Notes: generated by a model not told the origin, from the letters alone. Counted from the first letter of the stretch, positions 19,049-28,155 are shown. The stretch is 64,000 bases of DNA from Hymenobacter rigui (GCF_003944715.1 NZ_RWIT01000005.1:310001-374000); one strand, 5' to 3'. Program-made: numbers and translations.

Positions 19049-20761
19049 ATGGAATTCCCCCCTCCTGCCCCGCAGGCCGTTCACCCGACAGCCGATGCGC
19101 TGTTTTCTACCCTGTTTTCGATTTCGGTGGCGGGAGTGGTTATACTGCAGCCCATGTACGCCGCTGACCAGCGTACCATCACCGACTTTGCGTATGTCCG
19201 ACTGAACCCGGCAGCCCAACAGTTGCTGAATTTGCCGGAGGCCCCGGCGGGCCTTACCCTGCGCCAGCGCTACCCTCACCCCGACCACACAGGCATATAC
19301 CAGTTTTGCCACGATGCGTTTGTATCTGGCCAGTATCGTCAACGGGATGTACACTTCCAGCACAACGACCTAAGCACCTACCTCTGGGTGGCAGCGCAGC
19401 GCAGCGGCCCGTATCTGCTGGTCAGCATTGCCGACTCCGCCGACCTCAACGGACTGAGTACCTCCACGCCCCTGCGCCGGGCAATGGCACAGGAAATGCA
19501 GCGCCTGCAGTACAGCCCCGAGCAGCCGCATCAAAGCTACGAGGCCTTCATGCAGCAGCTGGCCGTTATCATCGTATTCAGCGGACCAAACCACATTTGC
19601 CGCTTCACCAACAACCAGTACAAAACTCTGGTAGGCGACCGGGTGCTGCTGGGCCACCCGGCGCGGGAAGTAGTGCCCGAAGCTGTAGCGCCTGCCTTTC
19701 TGGAATGGCTGGACGCCGTGTACACCAGCGGGCAACCGTTGGTAGTACCCGAAACCCTGGCTTGGCCAGCCACGGCGGCACCGGCTGCCGCAACGCCGTC
19801 GACATATTTTACGCTGTCATTGCAGCCTATGCGCAACCAGCAGGGCCAGGTAGATGGCGTTGCCGTATTCGCCTACGACATCACCCAGCAGCGCAATAGC
19901 CGCCTGCACCTGCACAATCTCAACTCGGAGCTGGCATCCCTGAATGTGGAGCTCTCGGCAGCGGGGCGGGAACTGGCCAACAGCCAACGGGAAATTCACC
20001 AGCTCAGCGCTTCGTTTGAGGAATGGCTGCAGCAGCGCACGCAGGGCCTGGAGGCGCGTAACTCCCTGCTCACCCACATGAATCAGGAGCTGGACTCCTT
20101 CGTGTACTCTGCCTCCCACGACCTACGTGCCCCTATTGCCAATCTGGAAGGGCTGCTGAACGAGGTAGACCGCACCGTTCCGGCCGACCACCCGCTCCGC
20201 CCCGAAATGCAACCCCTGCTCCGCATGATGCACGGGGCCGTGCAGCGCTTTCAGCAAACCATTGGTCACCTGACCGAGCTGTCAAGGGTACCACAGGAGG
20301 GCGAACTACCGAAAACACCCGTTGACCTTCATGCCGTGCTGGCTGACGTACAACTGGACCTGACCACTTTGCTGGCCGAAACCAACGCCCGCCTGATTGT
20401 GCAGGTAGATGACTGTGGTCCTATTCCGCTTTCACTGAAGCACCTGCGCAGCATTGTGTACAACCTGCTCAGCAATGCCCTCAAGTACCGTCACCCGGAC
20501 CGCCCACCCGTTATCCGCGTTACCTGCGGGCAGATGGATGCAGCCGTTGAAATTCGAGTGCAGGATAACGGCCTGGGCCTGACAGCAGAGCAGCAGCAGC
20601 AGCTGTTCCGGCTGTTCCGGCGGCTGCACCATCACGTGGAAGGCTCGGGCGTAGGCTTGTTTCTGATTAAGCGGATGGTGGAGAATGCCGGCGGCCAGCT
20701 TACCGTGCAGAGCGAGGCCGGCGTGGGCTCTACTTTCAGCGTTATCCTTCCGACAGAGTAA
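19049..20761 (+). CDS. Cytoplasmic PAS-domain sensor histidine kinase
   Basis: A 570-residue kinase without membrane segments. Two PAS-like sensor regions occupy roughly residues 15-130 and 170-290 (the second includes LQPMRNQQGQVDGVAVFAYD). They are followed by a coiled coil (ELASLNVELSAAGRELANSQ). The HisKA H-box carries His357 (YSASHDLRAPIANL). The HATPase domain shows the N box (LLSNALKY), G1 (DNGLGL) and G2 (GSGVGLFLIKRM). The signal sensed is unknown. It is followed 21 bp downstream by a stand-alone receiver gene, its likely phosphoacceptor. Start ATG 19049. Confidence 0.93.
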   Translation: MEFPPPAPQAVHPTADALFSTLFSISVAGVVILQPMYAADQRTITDFAYVRLNPAAQQLLNLPEAPAGLTLRQRYPHPDHTGIYQFCHDAFVSGQYRQRDVHFQHNDLSTYLWVAAQRSGPYLLVSIADSADLNGLSTSTPLRRAMAQEMQRLQYSPEQPHQSYEAFMQQLAVIIVFSGPNHICRFTNNQYKTLVGDRVLLGHPAREVVPEAVAPAFLEWLDAVYTSGQPLVVPETLAWPATAAPAAATPSTYFTLSLQPMRNQQGQVDGVAVFAYDITQQRNSRLHLHNLNSELASLNVELSAAGRELANSQREIHQLSASFEEWLQQRTQGLEARNSLLTHMNQELDSFVYSASHDLRAPIANLEGLLNEVDRTVPADHPLRPEMQPLLRMMHGAVQRFQQTIGHLTELSRVPQEGELPKTPVDLHAVLADVQLDLTTLLAETNARLIVQVDDCGPIPLSLKHLRSIVYNLLSNALKYRHPDRPPVIRVTCGQMDAAVEIRVQDNGLGLTAEQQQQLFRLFRRLHHHVEGSGVGLFLIKRMVENAGGQLTVQSEAGVGSTFSVILPTE

Positions 20762-20782
20762 TTTCTCTGCTACCTTTAGGCT

Positions 20783-21205
20783 ATGGAAAAATTATCCTGC
20801 GTCATTCTGGTCGACGACGACGATACCACTAACCACATCAACGAGTCGCTGATTCGGAGTCTGGGTATCACGGATTATATTTTTACGGCCAATGACGGGG
20901 TGCAGGCACTGGCGCTACTGGAGCAGCAGGTAGTGGTGCCTTCTGCCGCTCACCCGGTCCTGCTTCTGCTGGATATCACCATGCCCACTATGGATGGCAT
21001 GGCCTTTCTGGAAGCGTATCAGCATCTGCCGGCCACTTCCCGCGACGCTATCCGGATTGTGGTACTGACCGTGAACATGACCTCGGCCAACCTGGCCCGG
21101 GTAGATGATTTGCCCGTAGCGGGCCTGGCCAGCAAACCCCTCACGGTCGAAAAAATGGATACCATTCTGCAACTCCATTTCCAGCGCAAGCTCGCCGACG
21201 GCTAA
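20783..21205 (+). CDS. Single-domain response regulator (CheY-like)
   Basis: A 140-residue receiver domain without an output domain. Visible are the acidic pocket (LVDDDD), phosphoacceptor Asp64 in LLLLDITMPTMDGMAFL, Thr in VVLTVN, and Lys in ASKPLT. It is translated right after the PAS kinase (21-bp gap) and must act through protein partners rather than DNA binding. A near -7 word TACCTTTA lies just upstream, so some separate transcription is possible. Confidence 0.94.
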   Translation: MEKLSCVILVDDDDTTNHINESLIRSLGITDYIFTANDGVQALALLEQQVVVPSAAHPVLLLLDITMPTMDGMAFLEAYQHLPATSRDAIRIVVLTVNMTSANLARVDDLPVAGLASKPLTVEKMDTILQLHFQRKLADG

Positions 21206-21217
21206 CCGGCAGCTGCG

Positions 21218-22030
21218 TTACGCTTCGCGCTGCCGTACGGCTTCAAACGTGAGAATAGCCGTAGCGGTGCTCACGTTCAGAGAGTCGATAGCGCCGCGCA
21301 TGGGAATGATGATGGTCTGGTCGCAGGCCTGCCGCAGCTCCGGCGTGAGGCCATCGGCTTCAGTGCCCATTACCAGCGCCGTAGGTCCCCGAAAATTGCA
21401 GGTGGTGTACGGAACAGCCAACTCTGTAAGCGCTGCCGCATAGGTCCGGATGCCGTGCTTGCGGCACCAGGCCAGCAGCTCCGCGCGGGTAGTGGCAATG
21501 GTAGGTACCGTGAATGAGCAGCCAATGCTGCTCCGGATGGCATTGGGGTTAAACAAATCGGTGCGGGGGTCGCACACAATTACGGCCGTGGCCTGGGCCG
21601 CATCAGCAGTGCGCAGAATGGCTCCCAGGTTACCGGGTTTTTCCACGGCCTCCAGCACCAGCAGCAGCGGCGCGGCGGGCAGCGGCAGTTGCTCCAGCGT
21701 CAGTACGGGCGGCTTCACCAGGGCCAGTACACCATCGGAGCCTTCCCGGTAGGCTACCTTTTCAAACACGGCCTTCGATACCTCGAACCACTCGGTGGCA
21801 CTACCGGCCACCAGCTGCCGCAGCTCCTGCTGCCGCGCGGCACCGGCCAGATCAGGGCACACAAACAGGGCCGTAACCTCAATACCTGCGCCCCGGGCAA
21901 TGGTCAGCTCACGCAGCCCTTCAATAATGGTGAGCCCCTGTGCCCGGCGCTCCGCTGACTTCTGCTGCAGTTTGAGCAGGTTTTTGATGCGTGGGTTCTG
22001 GGGCGAGGTAATGGGGTCGAAGAGAGGCAT
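21218..22030 (-). CDS. TrmH/SpoU-family RNA 2'-O-methyltransferase
   Basis: A SPOUT methyltransferase that uses S-adenosylmethionine to methylate the ribose of tRNA or rRNA. The 270-residue protein has an N-terminal substrate-binding domain (NPRIKNLLKLQQKSAERRAQ) and the three SpoU motifs: EKPGNLGAILRTADA, ALVMGTEADGL and IPMRGAIDSLNVSTATAI. The exact RNA target cannot be read from the sequence. It lies on the opposite strand between two kinase/receiver pairs and shares no obvious function with them. Confidence 0.95.
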   Translation of the reverse strand: MPLFDPITSPQNPRIKNLLKLQQKSAERRAQGLTIIEGLRELTIARGAGIEVTALFVCPDLAGAARQQELRQLVAGSATEWFEVSKAVFEKVAYREGSDGVLALVKPPVLTLEQLPLPAAPLLLVLEAVEKPGNLGAILRTADAAQATAVIVCDPRTDLFNPNAIRSSIGCSFTVPTIATTRAELLAWCRKHGIRTYAAALTELAVPYTTCNFRGPTALVMGTEADGLTPELRQACDQTIIIPMRGAIDSLNVSTATAILTFEAVRQREA

Positions 22031-22180
22031 AACGGTAGCGGGCAGCCCGCTTGTATGGGTCGATTTGCGGGCAAAGATACAGAAGCCAACCCGCCGCCCC
22101 GGCTACCCGTTGTAGAGCCAGCCAACCCGTCGGCCGTACCTTGCGGCCAGTTTTCGCGCCTTTTTTCCGTTTCCTTGCCT

Positions 22181-23665
22181 ATGGGCCTCAAGCTCAACAC
22201 CAAAATTGTTCTGGGTTTTGTAATTGCCGTGGGCGTTCTGCTGCTCACTTCGGCCGTTGCCTGGTATAGTATTCAGCAGCTGGGGTATTACACCCGGCAG
22301 GTTGAGCACACCTATCGGGTTCTGGAAAGCGCCTCCAGCCTGCGCGGCCACCTCCGCGACGCCCAAAGCCAGGTGCGGGGTTACCTGCTGCTCAACGATA
22401 GTACCTATCTGCCCGGCTTCTACCAGAGCCAGCCCCTGATTGACGAGGATTTTGACGCTCTGCAGCTGCTCACGCTGGATAATCCGCAGCAGCAAACCCG
22501 GCTGGATACCCTGCAGCGAGGCCTGCGTGAAGAAATAACCTTTCTGGAGCGCTGGGCCAAGATGCCACCATCTACGGAGGTGGTGCGCCGGCTGGTGCGC
22601 GAAGACCGTGCCCGGCAGATGGCACTGCGGGAACTGATTACGCGCATTCAGGTTAATGAGAAAGTGCTGCTGAAGGAGCGCCAGCGTCGGCAGGACTTCT
22701 TTGAGAATACCACCCCGGCGGCCATCGTTATTTCGGCCATTCTGGCTACCATTATTGTATTCTGGCTGTTCACCAAAATCACCCGGGAGCTGCGCGCCAA
22801 CGAGGAGCTACAAGCGGAGCTCACGCGCACCAATGCCGATGTAGCCCGCCGCATCAGCATTATCGAGGCCCTGGCCAACCGCGTAGTAGCGGGCGACTAC
22901 ACCGTAAAAATTTCCGACCAGGAGCAGGATAGCCTGGGCAATCTGGCTACCTCGCTCAACCACATGACGCAGGCCCTGGATACCAGCTTCACGGCCCTGG
23001 AAAACCGCAACCGGGAGCTAGACCAGTTTGCTTACGTGGCCTCCCACGACCTGAAAGCTCCCCTGCGCGGAGTGGTAACCGTGGTGAAGTGGATTGAGGA
23101 TGAATTGCCCCACGAACTCAGCCCCCAGATGCGCCAGTATCTGGATATGATGAAGGGCCGGCTGCACCGCCTGGAAGACCTGATTAACGGACTGTTGGCC
23201 TACGCCCGCGCCGGCCGCACGGAGCGCAAGCTGGAAGAAGTGAGCGTGCAGCAGCTGGTGGAGGAAGTAACGGAGCTGGTGGTGCCGCCTACGTTTCGGG
23301 TGGAAACGCCGGCGCCGCTGCCCGTGCTGACCACCGACCGGCTTAGCTTACAGCAGGTATTCACTAACCTCATCGGCAACGCCGCCAAGTACCACAACCG
23401 CCCCGATGGCCTTATTACCGTAACGGCCCGCGACCTGGGCGAGTGTTTCGAGTTCCGGGTGCAGGATGACGGCCCCGGCATTGCGCCCCAGTTTCACCAG
23501 AAGGTATTTCTGATGTTCCAGACGCTGCGTGACCGGAATACTGCTGAAAGCACCGGCATAGGGCTTAGCATTGTCAAGCGGATTATAGAAGAGCAGAAAG
23601 GCTCGATTCATATCGAGTCGGAAGAAGGCCAAGGCGCGGCGTTTATTTTCACCTGGCATAAATAA
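22181..23665 (+). CDS. Membrane-bound sensor histidine kinase with CHASE3-like sensor and HAMP
   Basis: A 494-residue kinase. TM1 is at residues 8-28 (IVLGFVIAVGVLLLTSAVAW). A helical extracytoplasmic domain of about 145 residues follows, with the CHASE3-like words HLRDAQSQVRGYLLLNDSTY. TM2 lies near 178-196 (AAIVISAILATIIVFWLF), then HAMP (VVAGDYTVKISDQEQDSLGN), HisKA with His289 (YVASHDLKAPLRGV) and HATPase (IGNAAKYHN, DDGPGI, STGIGLSIVKRI). The start is ATG 22181; the upstream frame from 22055 contains no signal-like sequence. A receiver gene follows after 150 bp. Confidence 0.93.
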   Translation: MGLKLNTKIVLGFVIAVGVLLLTSAVAWYSIQQLGYYTRQVEHTYRVLESASSLRGHLRDAQSQVRGYLLLNDSTYLPGFYQSQPLIDEDFDALQLLTLDNPQQQTRLDTLQRGLREEITFLERWAKMPPSTEVVRRLVREDRARQMALRELITRIQVNEKVLLKERQRRQDFFENTTPAAIVISAILATIIVFWLFTKITRELRANEELQAELTRTNADVARRISIIEALANRVVAGDYTVKISDQEQDSLGNLATSLNHMTQALDTSFTALENRNRELDQFAYVASHDLKAPLRGVVTVVKWIEDELPHELSPQMRQYLDMMKGRLHRLEDLINGLLAYARAGRTERKLEEVSVQQLVEEVTELVVPPTFRVETPAPLPVLTTDRLSLQQVFTNLIGNAAKYHNRPDGLITVTARDLGECFEFRVQDDGPGIAPQFHQKVFLMFQTLRDRNTAESTGIGLSIVKRIIEEQKGSIHIESEEGQGAAFIFTWHK

Positions 23666-23815
23666 CCGCCCCAAACCTCATCTGAAAAGCCGCAATGCAA
23701 GTATGCGTCACTGCCTGGGCAAACTCACTTTCTGGCACAACGGCCTGCCTGGCTGCAAAATTCTTCCCGCCCTTGCCCCCTGGTTCACCTTCTCACCACC
23801 TTACCATTTCATCAC

Positions 23816-24226
23816 ATGCGTTCCGTATTGCTCGTTGAAGACGACTTTTTTGATACTATGACGGCCCAGAAGGCCTTCGAGAAATTCAGTGTGCCGCATA
23901 AGCTGTACACGGCATTCAATGGCCTGGAAGCCCTGGACCTGCTGCTGGGCACCAACGGGGCCGAAGCCATCCGGCCGTTACCAGAAGTGATTCTGCTGGA
24001 CCTGAACATGCCTAAAATGAACGGGCACGAATTTCTGGCCGAAATCCGCTCCAATCCGGAGCTGGCTCAGATACCGGTCTTCATCACCACCACTTCTGGT
24101 ATGGATGTGGACCGGTTGAATGCCCAGAACCTGGGCGTATCCGGCTACATTCTGAAGCCACTGGATTTTGAGTCCAGCACGGATATGGTGGATAGCATAA
24201 ACCTGCTGGAAAAGCTGCTACGGTAA
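23816..24226 (+). CDS. Single-domain response regulator (Rcp1-like)
   Basis: A 136-residue stand-alone receiver. It has the acidic pair in LLVEDDFFD, phosphoacceptor Asp62 in ILLDLNMPKMNGHEFL, Thr in FITTTSGMD and Lys in YILKPLDF. The arrangement resembles the Rcp1-type regulators that pair with phytochrome-like kinases. It lies downstream of the CHASE3-like kinase, its probable partner. Confidence 0.94.
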   Translation: MRSVLLVEDDFFDTMTAQKAFEKFSVPHKLYTAFNGLEALDLLLGTNGAEAIRPLPEVILLDLNMPKMNGHEFLAEIRSNPELAQIPVFITTTSGMDVDRLNAQNLGVSGYILKPLDFESSTDMVDSINLLEKLLR

Positions 24227-24256
24227 GCGGCGGCTTTTCCGAATATTATCCGGCTT

Positions 24257-24655
24257 ATGCAGCAACTGTTTGAAAATCCGTATTGCACTATCTTCCTCGA
24301 TGAAAGTGTTCCGGCGCTCTACCAGGAGTGGCAGGGATTTGTGTCGGGAGAGCCATTGCGCGAGGCGCACAATGCCACCGTGCAGCTATTGCGCGCGCAC
24401 CGCCTGAACCGCGTGCTGGCCGATACCCGGCACATGCGCGTCATTTCCCAGGCCGACCAGCAGTGGATTACGGAAAGCTACTTCCCCAGAGCCATTGCGG
24501 CCGGGCTGCGGCGGGTGGCCATTTTGCAGTCTGAGGACATGTTTAATCAGACCTCCGTGCAGGCCATTATGGCTACCGTTATCCGCAATACCCTGGTGCA
24601 GGCCGAGCATTTCCAGGACCTGGAATCGGCCAGAAACTGGCTGCGGGCCGACTAG
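24257..24655 (+). CDS. SpoIIAA/STAS-like protein of unknown role
   Basis: A 132-residue soluble protein with no signal. The pattern resembles the SpoIIAA-like (STAS fold) family seen near kinases in Hymenobacter-type genomes: YCTIFLDESVPALYQEWQGF, VLADTRHMRVISQADQQWI, and an end helix FQDLESARNWL. It follows the receiver gene after 30 bp and may be part of the same signalling unit. No phosphoacceptor Ser of anti-sigma antagonists can be assigned with confidence. Confidence 0.75.
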   Translation: MQQLFENPYCTIFLDESVPALYQEWQGFVSGEPLREAHNATVQLLRAHRLNRVLADTRHMRVISQADQQWITESYFPRAIAAGLRRVAILQSEDMFNQTSVQAIMATVIRNTLVQAEHFQDLESARNWLRAD

Positions 24656-24765
24656 TTACCCACCTACATGCAACACTGCTTTGCGCCGGGCTCGATGGTC
24701 GGGCCGGTGTAGCCCCGGAAGTCCAGATGTTACCCACCTACATGCAACGCTGCTTTGCGCCGGGC
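24655..24765. repeat. Two direct 37-bp repeats
   Basis: The 37-bp segments at 24655-24691 and 24729-24765 (GTTACCCACCTACATGCAAC, then a stretch that ends in TTTGCGCCGGGC) differ at one base and have a period of 74 bp. The first copy starts at the stop codon of the STAS-like gene. There are only two copies, so this is not a CRISPR array. The rest of the gap to 24990 shows no gene or other structure. Confidence 0.9.
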
Positions 24766-24990
24766 ACTCTCACACAATCAGGGGCCCGGCGCTGGCGTTT
24801 ACAAGCCAGGCAGCACTCTTACTCCTGCCGAAGAAGCAACTGCCAGTACTGCCGCCACAACCGGGCACCTTTGGACGGATGTAGCTGTTCATCGGGCAGT
24901 TGAGCCGCAGCTCGGTAAATGAGGCTGAAACTCATTGCTTCCTCACGCTGCGGACCCGTTATTTCGTTCTTTCTGCCTTTATTTAGCCCT

Positions 24991-25929
24991 ATGTTGCTCC
25001 GCTCTCTCCCTGTTCTGGCCCTGCTTGCGCTGACGGCTCCAGTCTTTGCCCAGCAAACTCCCCGTGAGCTGAATACGCTGCCTGGTACTCCGGCCCCAAC
25101 ACCAGCTGCTCCGGCGGCTCCCGTAACCACCGCTCCGCCCGACACCGCCCGCCGGGCACCGGCTCCCCGTACGCTGGCCTCCCCGCCAGTCGTGCCGGAC
25201 TCAGCCCGCACTCAGCGGCAGGCGCCGCTGCCACCCGCCAACACTACCCGCTACGCCGTGGGCCTCAAATCGGGGCAGGTGCTACGTGGCTACGATGTGG
25301 AGATAAAGCAGCCTGTATTCGGCCGTTCCTTTCTGCTGGTGGATGGGCAGCAGCGCTTCGAGCTCAACGACGTACGCTATTACGAAGACGAAACTGGCTT
25401 TTATGTGCGCACCACGCTGCCAGGCCGCTCCAAGCGCGAAACGACTCTGCGCCGTGACCGGGTGGGCCGCATCAGTCTGTATTCTATTACCACGCAGCAG
25501 TACATGAGTAATCCCGGCGGGTTCGGCCCGTACGGCTACGGGCGCTACGGTGGCTTTGGGTACCCGTACGGCGGATACGGGGGATACGGCGGCTACCGTA
25601 CCGTTCGCACCGAGTACTTCAGCAAGGACAACGGCCCCATCGAAGACCTGAGCGTGCGGAATCTGCAATTGGCTACCATCGACAACCCCGGCTCGCAGAA
25701 GCTGCTGGCCGATGCCCGGCGCTACCAGCGCATTACCACCCTCAGCTACATTGGCGCGGGCGGGCTGTTGCTGGCCGGTACGCTCTCCAGCTTCGGCAGC
25801 AGCAACGGGTTTTCCGTTTCGCCGCTGATGTACGCAGCCATTCCGCTGGCCATTGTGCCGCTGGTTATTGGTGGCAAGTCGCAGAACAGCGTGAAACAGG
25901 CCATTTTGCTGTATAACCGCGGGCAGTAG
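24991..25929 (+). CDS. Secreted or membrane protein of unknown function, Pro/Ala and Gly/Tyr-rich
   Basis: A 312-residue protein with a signal peptide (MLLRSLPVLALLALTAPVFA). Residues 25-90 are a Pro/Ala/Thr-rich linker. A small beta domain follows (YAVGLKSGQVLRGYDVEIKQ, RFELNDVRYYEDETGFYVRT), and then a Gly/Tyr-rich stretch (GYGRYGGFGYPYGGYGGYGG). Near the C-terminus two hydrophobic helices are seen (YIGAGGLLLAGTLSSF and MYAAIPLAIVPLVIGG). No family is recognised. The start is set at 24991, where the signal peptide begins. Confidence 0.82.
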   Translation: MLLRSLPVLALLALTAPVFAQQTPRELNTLPGTPAPTPAAPAAPVTTAPPDTARRAPAPRTLASPPVVPDSARTQRQAPLPPANTTRYAVGLKSGQVLRGYDVEIKQPVFGRSFLLVDGQQRFELNDVRYYEDETGFYVRTTLPGRSKRETTLRRDRVGRISLYSITTQQYMSNPGGFGPYGYGRYGGFGYPYGGYGGYGGYRTVRTEYFSKDNGPIEDLSVRNLQLATIDNPGSQKLLADARRYQRITTLSYIGAGGLLLAGTLSSFGSSNGFSVSPLMYAAIPLAIVPLVIGGKSQNSVKQAILLYNRGQ

Positions 25930-25950
25930 CAACGTAACCGTTTTGTAGAA

Positions 25951-25987
25951 TGTGAAGTCCCGGTCGGTTTCGGCCGGGGCTTTTTTG
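25951..25987 (+). terminator. Terminator after the Gly/Tyr-rich protein gene
   Basis: AGTCCCGG and CCGGGGCT (with inner TCGG/CCGA-like pairs) form the stem, followed by a run of six T. Confidence 0.75.
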
Positions 25988-25989
25988 TT

Positions 25990-26751
25990 GTGCGGAAATC
26001 AACCCTGCGCCCCAGGCCTCCCGTAGGCAGCAGGGTGACTACCTCTCTACTTTCTTTACCTCTAGCCGAGCGGCAGGAGCTGGCGTTGTGGGTGCATGCC
26101 CGGCTGTGCGCCGAATACGGGGCGCCGTTTGCCTTTTTCAGCACCAAAGACCCCTTGAGTGAGCTGATCAGTTCCCTGCTCTCCCACCGTACCCGCAACC
26201 AGGATTCGCACCGGGCTTATCAGGAGTTACGGGCCCGCTTCCCAACCTGGGATGCGGTGCGCGACGCGTCCACGGCCGAAGTGGAAGATGCCATCAGGGC
26301 CTGTACCTGGCCCGAGCAGAAAGCCCCGCGCCTGCAACAGGTGCTACGCGAGGTAAGCCACCGCTGCGACGGGCCGTGCCACCTGGAGTTTCTGGCCGAC
26401 CTTCCCATTCCGGAGGCGCGCGCGTGGCTGGAGCAGTTGCCCGGCGTAGGCCCCAAAACCAGCGCGGCAGTGCTGCTGTTCAGCACCCTGCGCCGGCCCG
26501 CTATGCCCGTCGATAGTCACCATCATCGGGTGGCACAGCGGCTGGGCCTCATTGGCCCGAAAGTGGGCGAAGCCGCCGCCCACGCCCAACTGGCCGCTCT
26601 GCTGCCCCCCGACTGGGATGCCCAGCAGGTGTACGACCACCATGAGGCGCTGATGTTTCATGGGCAGAAATGCTGCTACTTTCACACCCCTGCCTGTGGC
26701 CGGTGCGTAGTGCTGGCCCGCTGCCCGTTTGGGCAGGCGCGGGTTCGGTAA
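25990..26751 (+). CDS. EndoIII/HhH-GPD family DNA glycosylase with iron-sulfur cluster
   Basis: A base-excision-repair enzyme of the Nth/MutY superfamily. The helix-hairpin-helix LEQLPGVGPKTSAAVLL carries the catalytic Lys position (GPKT), and PVDSHHHRVAQRLGL carries the catalytic Asp. The four Cys of the [4Fe-4S] loop are spaced C-x6-C-x2-C-x5-C (CYFHTPACGRCVVLARC). The Nth substrate specificity is likely but not proven. The start is uncertain: GTG at 25990 touches the upstream terminator, while GTG at 26035 (VTTSLLSLPLAERQEL) would also fit. Confidence 0.9.
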   Translation: MRKSTLRPRPPVGSRVTTSLLSLPLAERQELALWVHARLCAEYGAPFAFFSTKDPLSELISSLLSHRTRNQDSHRAYQELRARFPTWDAVRDASTAEVEDAIRACTWPEQKAPRLQQVLREVSHRCDGPCHLEFLADLPIPEARAWLEQLPGVGPKTSAAVLLFSTLRRPAMPVDSHHHRVAQRLGLIGPKVGEAAAHAQLAALLPPDWDAQQVYDHHEALMFHGQKCCYFHTPACGRCVVLARCPFGQARVR

Positions 26752-26787
26752 TTTTCCGCAACTTTCGCTCCCATTACTCTCACTACC

Positions 26788-26988
26788 ATGAAACCGACTT
26801 ACGGCCTTCCCGCTCTGCTGTCCATCTTCGTACCGGGCCTCGGCCAGCTCATCAAAGGGCAAATTCTGAAGGCTTTTCTGATCTGGGCTGTGGGCGGGGT
26901 CATCGGATTTCTACTGGCCTGGACTATTGTGGTGCCCTTCGTTATCTGGGCCTGGAATGTGTACGATGCCTACAACGCGCCGGCCTGA
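26788..26988 (+). CDS. Small two-helix membrane protein
   Basis: A 66-residue protein with two hydrophobic segments (YGLPALLSIFVPGLGQLIKG with LKAFLIWAVGGVIGFLLAW, and TIVVPFVIWAWNVYDAYN). The FVPGLGQLIKG turn resembles TM2-domain small membrane proteins. Only 3 bp separate it from the next gene (DUF167), so the two are co-transcribed. Confidence 0.85.
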   Translation: MKPTYGLPALLSIFVPGLGQLIKGQILKAFLIWAVGGVIGFLLAWTIVVPFVIWAWNVYDAYNAPA

Positions 26989-26991
26989 GTT

Positions 26992-27264
26992 GTGCCCATC
27001 CTGCATCTGAAGGCCAAACCCAACGCCCGGCGTAATCAGCTGGAAGTTGCCGCTGATGGTCACGTAACGGTACGCCTGCACGCACCAGCTCAGGATGGCA
27101 AAGCCAATGCGTGTCTGCTGGGCTATCTGGCGGAAGTGTTCGGCGTGAGCAAATCCAGCATTACGCTCCTGAGCGGCCATACGGCCCCCTTCAAGAAAGT
27201 GGAAATTGCCAGTGTAACGGAGGCTGATTTTCAGGCTGTGCTCCAGCGGTTTCAGGTAGAATAG
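26992..27264 (+). CDS. DUF167 family protein (YggU-like)
   Basis: A 90-residue soluble protein of the UPF0235/YggU family: HLKAKPNARRNQLEVAADGH, HAPAQDGKANACLLGYLAE, VSKSSITLLSGHTAPFKKVE. The start is GTG at 26992, 3 bp after the previous stop; no ATG is available before the conserved core. The function of the family is not established. Confidence 0.93.
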   Translation: MPILHLKAKPNARRNQLEVAADGHVTVRLHAPAQDGKANACLLGYLAEVFGVSKSSITLLSGHTAPFKKVEIASVTEADFQAVLQRFQVE

Positions 27265-27354
27265 CATCCTTTGAGGGGTATCCGGCGTTGAACGGGCAAC
27301 CGCCGCCGCTGATACGGCAGTGCGGTCAGGCTTCCCACTCTCTCCCCTCTTCGT

Positions 27355-28155
27355 ATGTTTTCTTTTCCTACCTGGGCTTTAGCGGGCTTCTGGGGCTTGG
27401 TTTCGGGCTCGGCGCTGCTCCTGGGCGCGGCCATTGGCTACTTTTTGCAGGTACCGCAGCGGCTGATTGCGGCCGTTATGGCTTTCGGCAGCGGCGTGCT
27501 GATTTCCACCCTTTCGCTGGAGCTGATGGAAGAGGCCTACAAAAAGGGCGGCTTCGACTCGACGGGGCTGGGGTTTGTGGGCGGCGCGGCGGCTTATACG
27601 GCAGCCAACTGGCTGCTGGCCCGCTACGGGGCTAAACACCGCAAACGCTCTGGTGAGCACCAGAGTAAGGAGCGGGAGGCCGTACAACAAGGCAAAACCG
27701 AAGGCAGCGACGCCGGCGACGATAACGGCATGGCCCTGGCCGTGGGGGCGCTGCTGGATGGCATTCCGGAAAGCATTGTGATTGGCCTGAGTATGCTGGC
27801 CGGTGGCAGCGTGAGTATGGTGGCGGTAGTGGCCATTTTCCTGAGCAACCTGCCCGAGGGCCTCAGCAGCGCCGCCGGTATGCGCAAAGCCGGCCGGCGG
27901 CCCGCCTACGTACTGAGCCTGTGGGCCGGCATTGCCATTATTTCGGGTATTTCGTCGCTGCTGGGCTATTCCGTATTCAGCGGCTTCTCGGCGGAGGTGG
28001 TAGCTGCTACTACCGCTGTTTCGGCCGGAGCGGTGCTGGCCATGATTGCCGATACGATGATTCCGGAAGCCTTCGAGGTGGCCCACAATTTTACGGGCCT
28101 TATCACGGTACTGGGGTTTCTGGTTTCCTTCGTGCTCAGTAAGCTGGGCGAGTAA
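27355..28155 (+). CDS. ZIP family metal transporter
   Basis: A 266-residue membrane protein with about eight helices that should import zinc or related divalent cations. The two metal-site helices are typical: VGALLDGIPESIVIGLSML (helix with D-G-I-P-E) and FLSNLPEGLSSAAGM (S-N-L-P-E-G). A charged cytoplasmic loop (residues 97-123, KHRKRSGEHQSKEREAV) lies between helices, as usual. The last helices read FTGLITVLGFLVSFVLSKLG. Start ATG 27355. Confidence 0.94.
   Translation: MFSFPTWALAGFWGLVSGSALLLGAAIGYFLQVPQRLIAAVMAFGSGVLISTLSLELMEEAYKKGGFDSTGLGFVGGAAAYTAANWLLARYGAKHRKRSGEHQSKEREAVQQGKTEGSDAGDDNGMALAVGALLDGIPESIVIGLSMLAGGSVSMVAVVAIFLSNLPEGLSSAAGMRKAGRRPAYVLSLWAGIAIISGISSLLGYSVFSGFSAEVVAATTAVSAGAVLAMIADTMIPEAFEVAHNFTGLITVLGFLVSFVLSKLGE

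Noticed and set aside
24655-24765. CRISPR-like direct repeats
   Set aside because: Only two copies are present, the spacer is not of regular array type, and no cas genes are in the window.
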